A DNA stretch of 64,000 bases, taken from assembly GCA_964452645.1 (NCBI GenBank), contig CAYVMO010000004.1, positions 62,001 through 126,000 of the forward strand. The letters are read 5' to 3'. The stretch comes from CAYXTW01 sp964452645 (GTDB taxonomy: Bacteria; Zixibacteria; MSB-5A5; GN15; PGXB01). The translations under genes and the position numbers were made by a program. The notes under the pieces are model-generated. The model saw nothing but the letters and a program-made list of their open reading frames with translations. It was not told the origin of the DNA and ran no database searches. This document shows positions 55,670-64,000 of the stretch, piece by piece. Within the stretch, counting starts at the first letter, position 1; every line of letters starts with the position of its first letter.

Positions 55670-58144
55670 TTATGTATTCAGCCAGTAGCTGACTTTCACG
55701 AGAAAGATGTTGCGGGCTTCACCTTTGAAAAAGCGCTTGAAATCGCGCCAGAAGATCAATTCGTTGACCGTATCATCGACTTCTGTCCGCGAACGTGTCC
55801 AGACCAGATAGAGCGTACTGCCAGGCAGGTATTCCCAGCGCAGCAGAAAGGTCGAATTCAATGCCGAATAATTATAATCTTTATTGTATCCCGATTGTGG
55901 TTTGGCGTAATTGAAGCCGCCTAAATAACGGCGGTAATCATAATAATCCAGACCGGTCAGCAATCCTGCGGCCGACAACTGGCAGGAAAGATTATTGCGA
56001 AAAACGATACTGGCACCGGCGTTAATATTCAGAATATTCTGGTCCTTATCGGCAAAGATGGATATGTTATCATCGGGATTATCGATCCACTTCAACTGGT
56101 CGAAATCATGGGTGTATTCGCCGTATAGGATAAACTCCATATTACTCGCGGGTCGATAGCGAAACAGCATTTCCGTCATCCACCAGGGGGCGGTGAAACT
56201 GTTACCGTATATAAAATCGAATTCGAACGAGAATTTATTTCTGGCATCGGTATCGAACCAGAACGAGGTATACCAGTTGCGGGGTATTCTCCAGATGCCG
56301 TTACCGCGCATCTCACGATCATCATAGTCGCCCCAGTTCTGTGTAAAATTCACTCCGCCGTACCAGTAATTGGTAAATTGAATACTGTTATTGAAGTTGA
56401 AATTCCTGCCGATATTGTAGCCGTCGTAATTCCACTCCGCCGAAAGATTGATATTGTTCCAGCTATTGCGGACAATCCACCAGTCATCGGTGGTACGATA
56501 CTGCCACCATGTCCAACCGTTCCGGATGTCGTTTCGCTGCGTATAACCCAGGCGATTAATTTGAAGGTTCGGATTTTTTATAACCGTTCCGACCGCACCG
56601 AGAATATGTTTCCCGGCCGTTTTTTCGATTACGGCATCGGTTGCAAAGCCGACGTTCTCATTATTAACGCGGCTGAAAATCGACTGTCCGCGAAAACACC
56701 AGGCGGAATTATTAGTGCGCAGGCGCCAATCGAGTCCACCGGTATAGGCCGGATGCCGCGTATCTTGACCGACTGCGGTTAATATGGCGCCGATACTGGA
56801 ATTCGCCAGGACATCCTGTTTAATCCTCAAGACCGAATAGGTCGCCATTGGCTCTACGACACCCTCTTTAAAGACCGTATCGATCGACATGGTGTCGACG
56901 ATATAAGAATCACCGACTTTTATGGAATCCAGTTCAAGATTTTCAGCGGCGTACTTTGCCTTTTCCTCATCGGTGACCGCACTCAGAAAGGCAATCGACG
57001 TCCCGGTGGACAGTTTCCCGGTCAGCTTGGATGCCCCGAGGATAGTAGTCCCTTTCGGATAGTCGGTATAATAAATCAGATTGTCATCGTTAACGTCACG
57101 TTCCGGAGAACGTCCTATCCGCCGGGAATAGAACATGGTGTATTCGGCCATATATAAGTCAGCTCCTTCCATAAAGAAAGGCCTTTTTTCCGGATAAAAA
57201 GTCTCATAAGTGGAAAGATTCAGGACCGGATTGTCCAGTTCGACCTGGCCAAAGTCCGGATTTATGGTGGCATCCAGGGTTAGATTGGATGACAGCCCGT
57301 ATTTTAAATCGAGACCGATATTGCTCATGTAATCGCGGCCATCCGGATTACCGATGCCCTTGGGCTCCATTTCGGAACTGGAAACCATGTGGGGGAGAAG
57401 CTCCAGCCGGCCGGCAGGTTTGATTCCCTTTAAGCCGGTCAAATGTCCGAAATTGGACACAAAACCTCCTTCGGATGAAGGCGTATATGCCCAGCGGACA
57501 TTCTCGGTTTTGCGGCAAACAGTCCTGACAAAATCTACTCCCCACGTATGCTCTTCTTTTTCGCCGAAACGCAGACAGTGATAAGGGATTTTGATCTCCG
57601 CCGACCATCCCCACGGTTGAGACTGCACCGCCGAACTCCAGACGCCATCCCAGGCATCATCGGCGAATTCCTCGTTATAGAGCCGTCGATCGCGCTGAAC
57701 GCCCGATGCATTGACATTAAAGGAATACCCGCTTTGATGGTCATGATATGGATCGATACGCACATACACCTGATCGGACTCGGTAGCCCGGTCTCTTCTG
57801 GTCAACTGCCGGATAATCTTATCCGGTTCGGAGTCATAACACCAGAAAGCGAAATAGACAGCATCATCATCGTAAGCCACGGCGACGACCGTTGATTCGG
57901 TTGCGGCTTTGCCCTCATCCGGTTCACGCTGAATGAAATTGCGGGCGAAATCTATGTTTTGGCTATTCCATATTTCGTCATTCAGAAAGCCATCGATTAC
58001 TGGTGGATGAGGATTAGCCCGTGTAGCGCGAATTTCGGGAACTACTCTTTCTTTGGAAACATGAGAGTCATCCTCAGCCAAAAGCGGAATAGTTGGTAAT
58101 AGCGATAGCAAAATCGGGCAGACTGCCTTTAAATATGGTTGCAT
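55670..58144 (-). CDS. DUF5916 outer-membrane protein with CBM9-like domain
   Basis: The start is ATG 58144 with GGAGGT 7 nt before it; the ATG at 58162 would only add six residues. After a signal peptide comes a CBM9/DOMON-like domain ('PPVIDGFLNDEIWNSQ', 'VYVRIDPYHDHQSGYSFNVNASG', 'WSAEIKIPYHCLRF'). Roughly 560 residues of DUF5916 follow, including 'YPEKRPFFMEGADLY', ending in a beta-barrel-like sequence. DUF5916 proteins are common in the FCB group next to carbohydrate or peptide uptake genes; their role is not proven. No partner gene adjoins it, so it is likely a single-gene unit. Confidence 0.88.
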   Translation of the reverse strand: MQPYLKAVCPILLSLLPTIPLLAEDDSHVSKERVVPEIRATRANPHPPVIDGFLNDEIWNSQNIDFARNFIQREPDEGKAATESTVVAVAYDDDAVYFAFWCYDSEPDKIIRQLTRRDRATESDQVYVRIDPYHDHQSGYSFNVNASGVQRDRRLYNEEFADDAWDGVWSSAVQSQPWGWSAEIKIPYHCLRFGEKEEHTWGVDFVRTVCRKTENVRWAYTPSSEGGFVSNFGHLTGLKGIKPAGRLELLPHMVSSSEMEPKGIGNPDGRDYMSNIGLDLKYGLSSNLTLDATINPDFGQVELDNPVLNLSTYETFYPEKRPFFMEGADLYMAEYTMFYSRRIGRSPERDVNDDNLIYYTDYPKGTTILGASKLTGKLSTGTSIAFLSAVTDEEKAKYAAENLELDSIKVGDSYIVDTMSIDTVFKEGVVEPMATYSVLRIKQDVLANSSIGAILTAVGQDTRHPAYTGGLDWRLRTNNSAWCFRGQSIFSRVNNENVGFATDAVIEKTAGKHILGAVGTVIKNPNLQINRLGYTQRNDIRNGWTWWQYRTTDDWWIVRNSWNNINLSAEWNYDGYNIGRNFNFNNSIQFTNYWYGGVNFTQNWGDYDDREMRGNGIWRIPRNWYTSFWFDTDARNKFSFEFDFIYGNSFTAPWWMTEMLFRYRPASNMEFILYGEYTHDFDQLKWIDNPDDNISIFADKDQNILNINAGASIVFRNNLSCQLSAAGLLTGLDYYDYRRYLGGFNYAKPQSGYNKDYNYSALNSTFLLRWEYLPGSTLYLVWTRSRTEVDDTVNELIFWRDFKRFFKGEARNIFLVKVSYWLNT

Positions 58145-58563
58145 GACAGGACCTCCGGCCAATCATTTCCGATATTATTCGTTTTGCCCGTATCTTCCTA
58201 TCATTCATTCATGACGTTAAAAAAACCACAAAGTTTCGATAAACTGATTAATATACCTCGATTTTCAAATCAATCGTATAGTCTTATGCATTGTAAAAAT
58301 TCTAAGGAAAGGCGGAGTTCCGCGGCATGCGAATTGATAAGAAAAATAGGGCAAATACATATTGACAGTGAGCGTCGAATGGTTTATTTTAAGCATAAAT
58401 AAGTTAAGCGGCGTCTAATAATTGCTTTCCCGCCTGTTATATCTGTTCGGATTCAATTTGGCGGGAAGCTGAAAATCAATAGTCTAGAACTCGGATGAGT
58501 GATATTAGCTGCGATCAGTAAGGAGAAGACATTGGCCTCTTTTGGGTCATCAATAATATTATC
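58145..58563. other. Divergent intergenic region (419 bp)
   Basis: The region lies between the DUF5916 gene (minus) and the PAS-LuxR regulator gene (plus). A frame at 58139-58402 has no recognisable product and starts within the DUF5916 gene start, so I do not accept it. No repeat family or RNA is recognised. Confidence 0.5.
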
Positions 58564-61413
58564 ATGAATCAAAAGAATAATAAATCGCAGGCCGTTATCG
58601 ATGGCGAGCGAAGATTTCGTGAGTTGGCAGAGATGTTGCCCCAGACAATTTTTGAGCTCGACCTTAGCGCCAATTTCACATATACAAATCGTTTTGGTTT
58701 CGATTCTACCGGCTATACGCAGGAAGATATAGATAGCGGCTTGAATGCGTTGCAATTGTTCAGCCCGGGAGATCGGGAAAGGGCCAAGGAAAATATCACC
58801 AAAATTTTGAGTGGAGGCGAACTTAAACCGCACGAATATACGGTAATGAGGAAAGACGGGAGAACATTCCCGGTATTGATTTACACGAGGCCGATTGTTC
58901 GCAATGGAAATCCGGTGGGACTAAGGGGAGTTGTGGTTGATATTACTGAACGCAAAATGGCTGAAGAGGCTCAGAAAAAGGCGCAGGAAGAGCTGGAACA
59001 ACGGGTTAAAGAGCGTACGGATGAACTTACCGATGCAAATCGACGGCTGCAGAAACAGATGGAAAATATCAGGAAAGTTGAGAGGGCCTTACGGGATAGT
59101 GAAGATCAATATCGGTCGTTTTTAAGCAAATTTCGAGGCATTGCATATCGCGGGAAAATGGATTTTACGCCTCTATTTTTTCATGGGGCGGTTAAGGAAA
59201 TCACCGGCTATACGGAAAAAGAATTCATCTCGGGCGAAATTAAATGGAATGATGTAATCCATCCGAAAGATCTGAACGGGATTGTCGGGATGTATGAAGT
59301 AAAATGTAAGCCGGATTATTCGGTTTTGCGGGAGTACCGCATTATCCGCCGGGACGGGGAGATCAGGTGGATTCAGGAGTTCATCCAAAATGTCTGTGAC
59401 AATGTCGGCAAACCGCTTTACGTGCAGGGGATATTATACGATATAACCAAGCGCAAACAGGCCGAAGAAGCATTGAAGAAATCGGAAGCGAAGTATCGCG
59501 GTCTTTTCGAAAATATACTCGACGGCGTATATCAGACAAAACCGGACGGGGCGATTCTTGCGGCTAACCCGGCGCTGGTAAAAATGCTGGGGTATGATTC
59601 GGAAGAGGATTTGCTTAAAATCGGTTTAGCCCAAAACCTATATGTTAATCCGATGGACAGAAAAAAATTAACGCAGAAACTGAATAAAGACGGGGAACTC
59701 AGAAATGTCGAATTTGAGTTGCGGTGCAAAGACGGCCGTGAGATTACGGTAATGGAGAATGCGCGTGCCATTATAGATGAAGAAGGCCGGATTTCGCATT
59801 ATGAGGGAGTTCTCACCGATATAACCAGGCGCAAACAGGCGGAAAAGGCATTACAGGACAGCGAGGAGCATTTCAGGAATTTCCTGGAGAATTTGGGCGA
59901 CATCGCGTATGCGATCGACACCAGACGAAATGTCACATATACAAATAAGATGGGCGAGATCGTCGTCGGTTTGCCCCTGAGTAAAATAGTCGGAAGGAGT
60001 TTTCTTCCTTTATTTACCGAGGAAAGCCAAAAGCTTGCTCTTGATGTCTATGAGCAAACACTAAACGGCGAAAGCCCCGAGTATGAACTGGTTTTTACAA
60101 ATGGTAAAATCTGTCGTTTTAAAAATGAGCCGCTTCGTGATAAAGATGGCAAAATTACAGGTGTTTTCGGTACCGCCCGGGATATTACTGATCAAAAAAA
60201 GGCGGACCTGGCACTACGTGACGCACACGAACAATTGAACGCGACCCTCAATGCTTTGCCCGATCTTCTTTTTGAAGTTGATATAAGCGGCAAAATCATT
60301 GACTTTCGCGCTCCATATCCGGGACTCTTATTTCGGCCACCGGAGGAGTTCCTCAAGAAAAGAGTGGATGAGGTTCTTCCCAGGGAGGCCTCCAGGATTA
60401 TTATGGCGGCAATTAAGGAGGCGGCCAAGAAGAAACAAAGCCGGGGAAAAGTTTATTCGTTGAAGATACACGGGGAAGCTCGCTGGTTTGAATTATCCGT
60501 GGCTGTAAAGGGAGATTCGGACGCGCCGGATATGCATTTCATAGCCATGGCGCATGATTTGACTGAGCGCCGGCTGGCTGAAATTGCCCTGCGGGAGAGT
60601 GAGGAAAGATATCGATTATTAATCGACAGCTCCGATTATGCTATTACACTTTTGGCGAAAGACGGTACGATTTTATTGATAAACAAAACCGGGGCAAGGA
60701 ATTTGGGTCGGAAGCCGGATGATATTATCGGGAAATCGATTCGAGAATTTTTGCCGGAAGCTTTTGAAGAAATTCAGCGAAGAAATCAGAAAATTTTAAA
60801 ATCAGGAAAGGGTCAGGAGTTTGAGGATTTAATGGAATTACCCTCCGGCAAACGCTGGTTCTGGTCGAATTTACAGGTCGTCAAAGATGCCAGTAGCAAA
60901 GAAGTTGGGATTCAGATCATCTCTCACGATATCACGGCGAGAAAGCAAAATGAGGAATTACTGAGACAAAAGACCGAGGAATTGAGAGAGGAACGTAAGG
61001 CCTTAACAGATAAGAACATAGCTCTCAAGGAGATTCTGGATCATATCGAAAAAGAAAGACAGGACTATAAGCAAAATATATGTCGAGACATTGAACAGGT
61101 CACCGCATCAGTGTTAAAACGCCTTAAACCAAAAGTCGGCGAGGCTGGCGCAAGAGATGTAGAGGCTCTTGAAAACGAACTTAATGTTATGTTGAACAAG
61201 GACATAGATATATTTAAGGATCGTTATGATCGCCTTACTTCGCGCGAATCGGAAATTTGTGATATGATAAGGGACGGGAAGTCCTCCAAACAAATCTCCG
61301 AAGAACTTAATCTCTCAATTCTGACTATCCAAAAACACAGGGAACAAATCAGGAAAAAGCTGGGAATCACAAATAAAGGAATAAATCTGGCAACTTATCT
61401 GAGATCTCATTAA
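58564..61413 (+). CDS. Six-PAS sensory LuxR-type transcription regulator
   Basis: A 949-aa soluble protein built of six PAS domains (about 14-135, 180-300, 306-425, 430-545, 552-670, 675-795). Each ends in the S-box linker 'DIT-R-K-AE'. Coiled coils separate the first two and follow the last. A LuxR helix-turn-helix closes it ('LTSRESEICDMIRDGKSSKQISEELNLSILTIQKHREQIRKKL'). There is no kinase, receiver or membrane segment, so sensing and DNA binding are in one chain. No strong ribosome binding site precedes the ATG. PAS-LuxR proteins are seen in sulfate reducers and relatives; signal and targets are unknown. Confidence 0.92.
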   Translation: MNQKNNKSQAVIDGERRFRELAEMLPQTIFELDLSANFTYTNRFGFDSTGYTQEDIDSGLNALQLFSPGDRERAKENITKILSGGELKPHEYTVMRKDGRTFPVLIYTRPIVRNGNPVGLRGVVVDITERKMAEEAQKKAQEELEQRVKERTDELTDANRRLQKQMENIRKVERALRDSEDQYRSFLSKFRGIAYRGKMDFTPLFFHGAVKEITGYTEKEFISGEIKWNDVIHPKDLNGIVGMYEVKCKPDYSVLREYRIIRRDGEIRWIQEFIQNVCDNVGKPLYVQGILYDITKRKQAEEALKKSEAKYRGLFENILDGVYQTKPDGAILAANPALVKMLGYDSEEDLLKIGLAQNLYVNPMDRKKLTQKLNKDGELRNVEFELRCKDGREITVMENARAIIDEEGRISHYEGVLTDITRRKQAEKALQDSEEHFRNFLENLGDIAYAIDTRRNVTYTNKMGEIVVGLPLSKIVGRSFLPLFTEESQKLALDVYEQTLNGESPEYELVFTNGKICRFKNEPLRDKDGKITGVFGTARDITDQKKADLALRDAHEQLNATLNALPDLLFEVDISGKIIDFRAPYPGLLFRPPEEFLKKRVDEVLPREASRIIMAAIKEAAKKKQSRGKVYSLKIHGEARWFELSVAVKGDSDAPDMHFIAMAHDLTERRLAEIALRESEERYRLLIDSSDYAITLLAKDGTILLINKTGARNLGRKPDDIIGKSIREFLPEAFEEIQRRNQKILKSGKGQEFEDLMELPSGKRWFWSNLQVVKDASSKEVGIQIISHDITARKQNEELLRQKTEELREERKALTDKNIALKEILDHIEKERQDYKQNICRDIEQVTASVLKRLKPKVGEAGARDVEALENELNVMLNKDIDIFKDRYDRLTSRESEICDMIRDGKSSKQISEELNLSILTIQKHREQIRKKLGITNKGINLATYLRSH

Positions 61414-61514
61414 AAAAGCAGGAAATATACGCATTAAATACGCAATTACTTCGCATTGACTATTTTCAACTTTATCCGTAATATATTGTAGAATTTGAAA
61501 GAGGACATGCTTAA

Positions 61515-61567
61515 CCCGGCGGTGTTTAATGTTAAGACATCATGCTTATACGCCGAACACCGCCGGG
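61515..61567. repeat. Perfect 12-bp inverted repeat (cccggcggtgtt / aacaccgccggg)
   Basis: Two perfect 12-bp arms (61515-61526 and 61556-61567) flank a 29-nt spacer, about 100 bp after the PAS-LuxR stop. There is no T run after it on the plus strand, so it is not a classic terminator; a REP/MITE-like element or structured RNA is possible. Confidence 0.6.
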
Positions 61568-61684
61568 CCTCCTTCATCATCGTCACGTTCTCGGGAATGA
61601 ATCGGTGATCAACTGTGAATTGACAGTGAGAACATTTTGAAAAAAGGGGGCTAATTCATAGGTCTTTTGGAGGTAAGAGAAAGA

Positions 61685-62089
61685 ATGAATAAGAAAGTTA
61701 TTTTGTATGCTAACGCCGACGATCCGTGCTTTGGCGAGGTGCGGGATTATCTTGAGGAGCAGGAGGTCAGTCTTCACATTCACAATATCGGAAAAGAACC
61801 GTTGAATCATCCGCAAATCTCGGGCCTTGTCCGACATTACAATCTTCATCATTTTTTAAATACAAACTCCGAGTCGTACAAGAAAAACAAACTTGATAAA
61901 GCTTTGCCCAGCCGGCAGGAAGTAATTGACCTTATCGCTGCGGATAACGATCTTCTCAATCGGCCGATAATAATCAGCGGGCGGCTGATGGCGGTCGGTT
62001 ATAATCGCGAGGCGATCAAAGAGATACTTATTGATACGCCACGGGAAACGAATCACAAGCAAAAGCCTGACGATCAATCACTCGATTAA
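61685..62089 (+). CDS. ArsC/Spx-family thioredoxin-fold protein
   Basis: The start is ATG 61685 with GGAGG upstream; the ATG at 61667 precedes that ribosome binding site. The 134-aa protein has the ArsC-type layout: 'KVILYANADDPCFGEVRDYLEE' with the single nucleophile C15, a helical middle ('EVIDLIAADNDLLNRP') and the closing 'IIISGRLMAVGYNREAIKEIL'. Family members are arsenate reductases or, with one Cys, redox regulators such as YffB/Spx. The usual 'NPxCSxxR' loop is 'DDPCFGEV', so arsenate reduction is unproven. It stands alone after the inverted repeat. Confidence 0.82.
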   Translation: MNKKVILYANADDPCFGEVRDYLEEQEVSLHIHNIGKEPLNHPQISGLVRHYNLHHFLNTNSESYKKNKLDKALPSRQEVIDLIAADNDLLNRPIIISGRLMAVGYNREAIKEILIDTPRETNHKQKPDDQSLD

Positions 62090-62215
62090 GTCGTTTTGGC
62101 TCACCTGGAATTCCGGTGAATATTACCTATAATAATTTCCGGCGCGTATTTCCATACACATATTAATATCATTTTTTCTTGCATTACACCGGAAGCGAGA
62201 TATATTTTATTCCGG

Positions 62216-62644
62216 ATGTATTATCGCAGGGCATCAAGAAAAAACGGGAAAAGCATTCCCCTGCGGGGATCACGACTGGTTCGAAAGAAGAAATTCGAAC
62301 CGACTCTTCCGACCGATTCCGGAATAGGAGTGCGCTCAATTTATGAAAAGCGTTGCGCCGATTTTCTCTTTAAAAACAATATTAAATTTCAGTATGAACC
62401 ATTGATTTTGCTTGATGGGCGGCAGTATCGCCCGGATTTTTTCCTGCCTGAGCACGGTCTATTTCTTGAGATTTGCGGTTATGGGCACATGCCTTATTAT
62501 AATGAGCGGTTGAAAAAAAAGGCTCGATTATACGAGAAACATAATCTGAACGTGCTGTATATCCATTACAACGGCCGCGGATCGCTCGAAAAAAAGATTC
62601 GTGACGCGTTGGATAAGCGCGGCGTCAGCCTCGGCAATTCTTAG
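62216..62644 (+). CDS. PD-(D/E)XK-nuclease-like protein (Vsr/DUF559-like), active site incomplete
   Basis: A 142-aa basic protein. Its core 'RSIYEKRCADFLFKNNIKFQYEPLILLDGRQYRPDFFLPEHGLFLEICGYGHMPYYNERLKKKARLYEKHNLNVLYI' is shaped like the DUF559/Vsr group of small restriction-type endonucleases. D74 and E85 are present, but the expected lysine two residues after the Glu is Cys (ICG), so cleavage activity is doubtful. The stop codon TAG is the first part of the inverted repeat that bounds the transposase remnant, so the true C-terminus may have been replaced by the insertion. Confidence 0.6.
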   Translation: MYYRRASRKNGKSIPLRGSRLVRKKKFEPTLPTDSGIGVRSIYEKRCADFLFKNNIKFQYEPLILLDGRQYRPDFFLPEHGLFLEICGYGHMPYYNERLKKKARLYEKHNLNVLYIHYNGRGSLEKKIRDALDKRGVSLGNS

Positions 62645-62651
62645 GTCAGGC

Positions 62652-62870
62652 GGTGGACTACCCGGCTTTTGGGATCATATAATTCGTAATGAAAAAGATT
62701 TGTATGGTCATTTGGATTACATACATTATAATCCGGTAAAACATGGACATGTGATAAATCCGTTTGATTGGAAGGAGTCGTCGATACATGATTTTTATAA
62801 AAAAGGATTGTATCCGGGCGATTGGGGAAGCAGGAAAGCGATAAATATTAATGGTGATTATAGTGAATAA
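62652..62870 (+). pseudogene. Decayed REP-associated tyrosine transposase (RAYT/Y1) C-terminal fragment
   Basis: The translated sequence from about 62667, 'GFWDHIIRNEKDLYGHLDYIHYNPVKHG' then 'PFDWKESSIHDFYKKGLYPGDWG', matches the C-terminal third of Y1 REP-associated transposases. The N-terminal HUH and catalytic Tyr parts are missing, so it is a truncated relic. It lies between a 9-nt inverted pair: taggtcagg (62642-62650) and cctgaccta (62900-62908). Confidence 0.88.
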
Positions 62871-62878
62871 TTTAAGAT

Positions 62879-62905
62879 GTCAGGAGCGCAGGGCTCACTC
62901 CTGAC
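62879..62905. repeat. REP-like hairpin at the RAYT remnant end
   Basis: Perfect 8-bp arms (gtcaggag 62879-62886 / ctcctgac 62898-62905) enclose an 11-nt loop. The outer part recurs in inverted form at 62642-62650, so the relic was probably bounded by REP sequences. Confidence 0.7.
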
Positions 62906-62953
62906 CTACGCTGGCTAAATCCCGGCAGAGCCCGAGGTGAAAGAGATGTCGAT

Positions 62954-63385
62954 ATGATTAATAATCCTGAAAAATATGGTGCCGATGTGTATACGGATAA
63001 GGGTGGAGTCAGGTATGTCCAGGTCGAATCCTTGCCGACGGAAGGCGATGCCTTCAATATGATTGATCCTATAGGGGATTTATTTGGCAAGAAGAATCTA
63101 TCAGATTGGAGTGAAGTTAAGAAATTTAAAATCCCGGAATTATTACAGCAGTATCCGGATAAAATCAAGGACTTTCGGACGTTGTGGGGACACCATAAGT
63201 ACGGCGCTGATTTATTCGAATTTCATGCATCGCAGTTTCCGGTAAAGGGCTTGGGCGGATTAATATGGGCGTCGCATGCATTGTTTGAATCCGGTGCGTG
63301 GTTTGGCTATGGCTTTCGACACAATTATATGTTACCAACCCTAACCCAGATTTATAATAACCAGTATTTATTCGGAATTTACTAG
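62954..63385 (+). CDS. Unrecognised protein (143 aa), possibly a gene 3' end
   Basis: I do not recognise this protein. The first ATG is at 62954, without a good ribosome binding site, yet the frame is open from 62876, directly after the transposase fragment, and reads through the REP hairpin. The product has 'NNPEKYGADVYTDKGGVRYVQVE' at the start, a central charged stretch and aromatic-rich 'LIWASHALFESGAWFGYGF' near the end. No signal peptide or membrane helix is clear. It may be the surviving 3' part of a longer gene cut by the insertion. A putative lipoprotein gene follows 19 bp later. Confidence 0.45.
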   Translation: MINNPEKYGADVYTDKGGVRYVQVESLPTEGDAFNMIDPIGDLFGKKNLSDWSEVKKFKIPELLQQYPDKIKDFRTLWGHHKYGADLFEFHASQFPVKGLGGLIWASHALFESGAWFGYGFRHNYMLPTLTQIYNNQYLFGIY

Positions 63386-63404
63386 CTCGAAGAATTAATA
63401 TTGT

Positions 63405-63971
63405 ATGCAAATGAAATCTAATTTAATGGGTCCAATTAAATATGCCATTTTTTCACTACTTATTTTTATATTATGTGTTATTTGCGGCTGTTCAACATAT
63501 TATACAAAACTATTTCTAATAGGGGCACCATCCGATGACCTTTTTGACCCCGAGGAAATTTTTAATAACTTCCACGGTTGGGATTTTTATCTAAGTATAT
63601 CAGGGGCATATTTGGACCCGAATAAAGAAAGAGTACAGGGAGATTCGTTCTTTATTAGTCTTACAGCTGAACCCATAATTCACGGATTGTTATTGGCTGA
63701 CAGTATAGAAATCAAGGATCCATTTGTGACTTTAAAAGCCGGTAATGAAGTATTGAAGTTGAAAATATATTCCCGATATAATGCCGGTGGCCACGTACAT
63801 ATTAATTATAATTATATATATATTCCGAAAAATGAGGCGCTCATTAAAGCCCATTTCGAAATCAATGTTATCAAGGCGGATGGCCAACGATTTATAAAGG
63901 AATGGCAGTCCGAGCTATATAGGTACGAAAAGAAGGAGAAAGGTCCCTCAGCCTGCTTTCTTGGGGCATAA
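63405..63971 (+). CDS. Putative lipoprotein (188 aa)
   Basis: The N-terminal hydrophobic stretch 'YAIFSLLIFILCVICGC' ends in a lipobox-like 'VICGC', so the mature protein would start at a lipidated Cys near residue 29. The rest is beta-rich ('DSFFISLTAEPIIHGLLLADSIEIKDPFVTLKAGNE') with no family I can name. The start is one of the ATGs at 63405 or 63411. It follows the unrecognised gene by 19 bp and may be co-transcribed with it. It stops 29 bp before the window end. Confidence 0.65.
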   Translation: MQMKSNLMGPIKYAIFSLLIFILCVICGCSTYYTKLFLIGAPSDDLFDPEEIFNNFHGWDFYLSISGAYLDPNKERVQGDSFFISLTAEPIIHGLLLADSIEIKDPFVTLKAGNEVLKLKIYSRYNAGGHVHINYNYIYIPKNEALIKAHFEINVIKADGQRFIKEWQSELYRYEKKEKGPSACFLGA

Positions 63972-64000
63972 ATGGGCGATAAATTATTATCATGGATAAT

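Noticed and set aside
58139..58402. 87-codon frame upstream of the PAS-LuxR gene
   Set aside because: It begins inside the start of the divergent DUF5916 gene, lacks a ribosome binding site and resembles nothing.
62216..63971. A defence or toxin-antitoxin island
   Set aside because: The PD-(D/E)XK-like protein lacks its active-site lysine, the transposase is a relic, and the last two genes match no toxin or immunity family I know, so the claim would be unsupported.

Overview
The window looks like a chromosomal piece of an uncultivated, Gram-negative, FCB-group bacterium. It has two TonB-dependent receptors, an O-antigen-ligase-like protein, GmhA, lipoproteins and NtrY/NtrX-type signalling. 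Its long secreted proteins end in thrombospondin type-3 calcium repeats and paired dockerin-like 'IN-I-FD-I-T' tails, a combination I associate with candidate phylum Zixibacteria. That placement is inferred from style and gene content, not from a marker tree. A 10-N scaffold gap at 45836-45845 shows this is a draft or metagenome assembly. No CRISPR array, complete prophage, rRNA or replication origin is visible.

Layout. 1-12901: a very large secreted FG-GAP/LamG protein cut by the left edge, a beta-lactamase-fold serine hydrolase, a 58-aa protein, a TonB-dependent receptor and a secreted beta-helix-like protein with a dockerin-like tail. 13027-24595 (all minus): a run of mostly overlapping genes, read from right to left as substrate-binding-like protein, NtrY-like kinase, NtrX-like sigma-54 activator, recX, alaS, a GGGP-synthase-family enzyme, gmhA, O-antigen ligase and a DUF3098-like protein, followed by tRNA-Val, tRNA-Asp and an OmpR-type regulator. 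24888-32040: a beta-propeller lipoprotein, an M6 metalloprotease with calcium repeats, and a two-gene cytochrome b/iron-sulfur redox module of the DsrMK/TmcBC/HdrED type. 32420-38590 (plus): a GAF protein, an FG-GAP protein, a zinc-ribbon protein, YbbR, tsaD, a glycosyltransferase and a GNAT acetyltransferase. 38726-47642 (minus): another calcium-repeat secreted protein, then a set of genes headed by a clear TPP riboswitch (TonB receptor, sodium:solute symporter, M24 peptidase, Nudix hydrolase, flavin-reductase-like protein).

47793-54423 (plus) holds a metallophosphoesterase and then a stress/signalling stretch: a DUF2934-containing protein, a PAS-PAS-SpoIIE phosphatase, a LuxR response regulator lacking the usual switch Thr/Ser, a free-standing ATP-cone protein and a B12-type radical SAM enzyme. 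54969-61413 holds an RRM RNA-binding protein, a DUF5916 outer-membrane protein and a six-PAS LuxR regulator. The right end (61500-63971) is the most accessory part: long inverted repeats, an ArsC-like protein, a PD-(D/E)XK-like protein, a decayed REP-associated (RAYT/Y1) transposase fragment bounded by inverted repeats, and two unrecognised genes.

How it fits together. The riboswitch ties the second TonB receptor and the SSS symporter to thiamin or precursor uptake. The signalling operon couples an envelope or substrate sensor (SBP-like, NtrY, NtrX) to translation, DNA-repair control and envelope-lipid/LPS genes. The GGGP synthase homologue is the clearest link to an unusual membrane-lipid capacity. 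I see no single, obviously new multi-gene defence system. The best leads are the probable AUU start of alaS, the archaeal-type lipid enzyme, the riboswitch operon, the free-standing ATP-cone protein beside a radical SAM enzyme, and the REP/RAYT remains.
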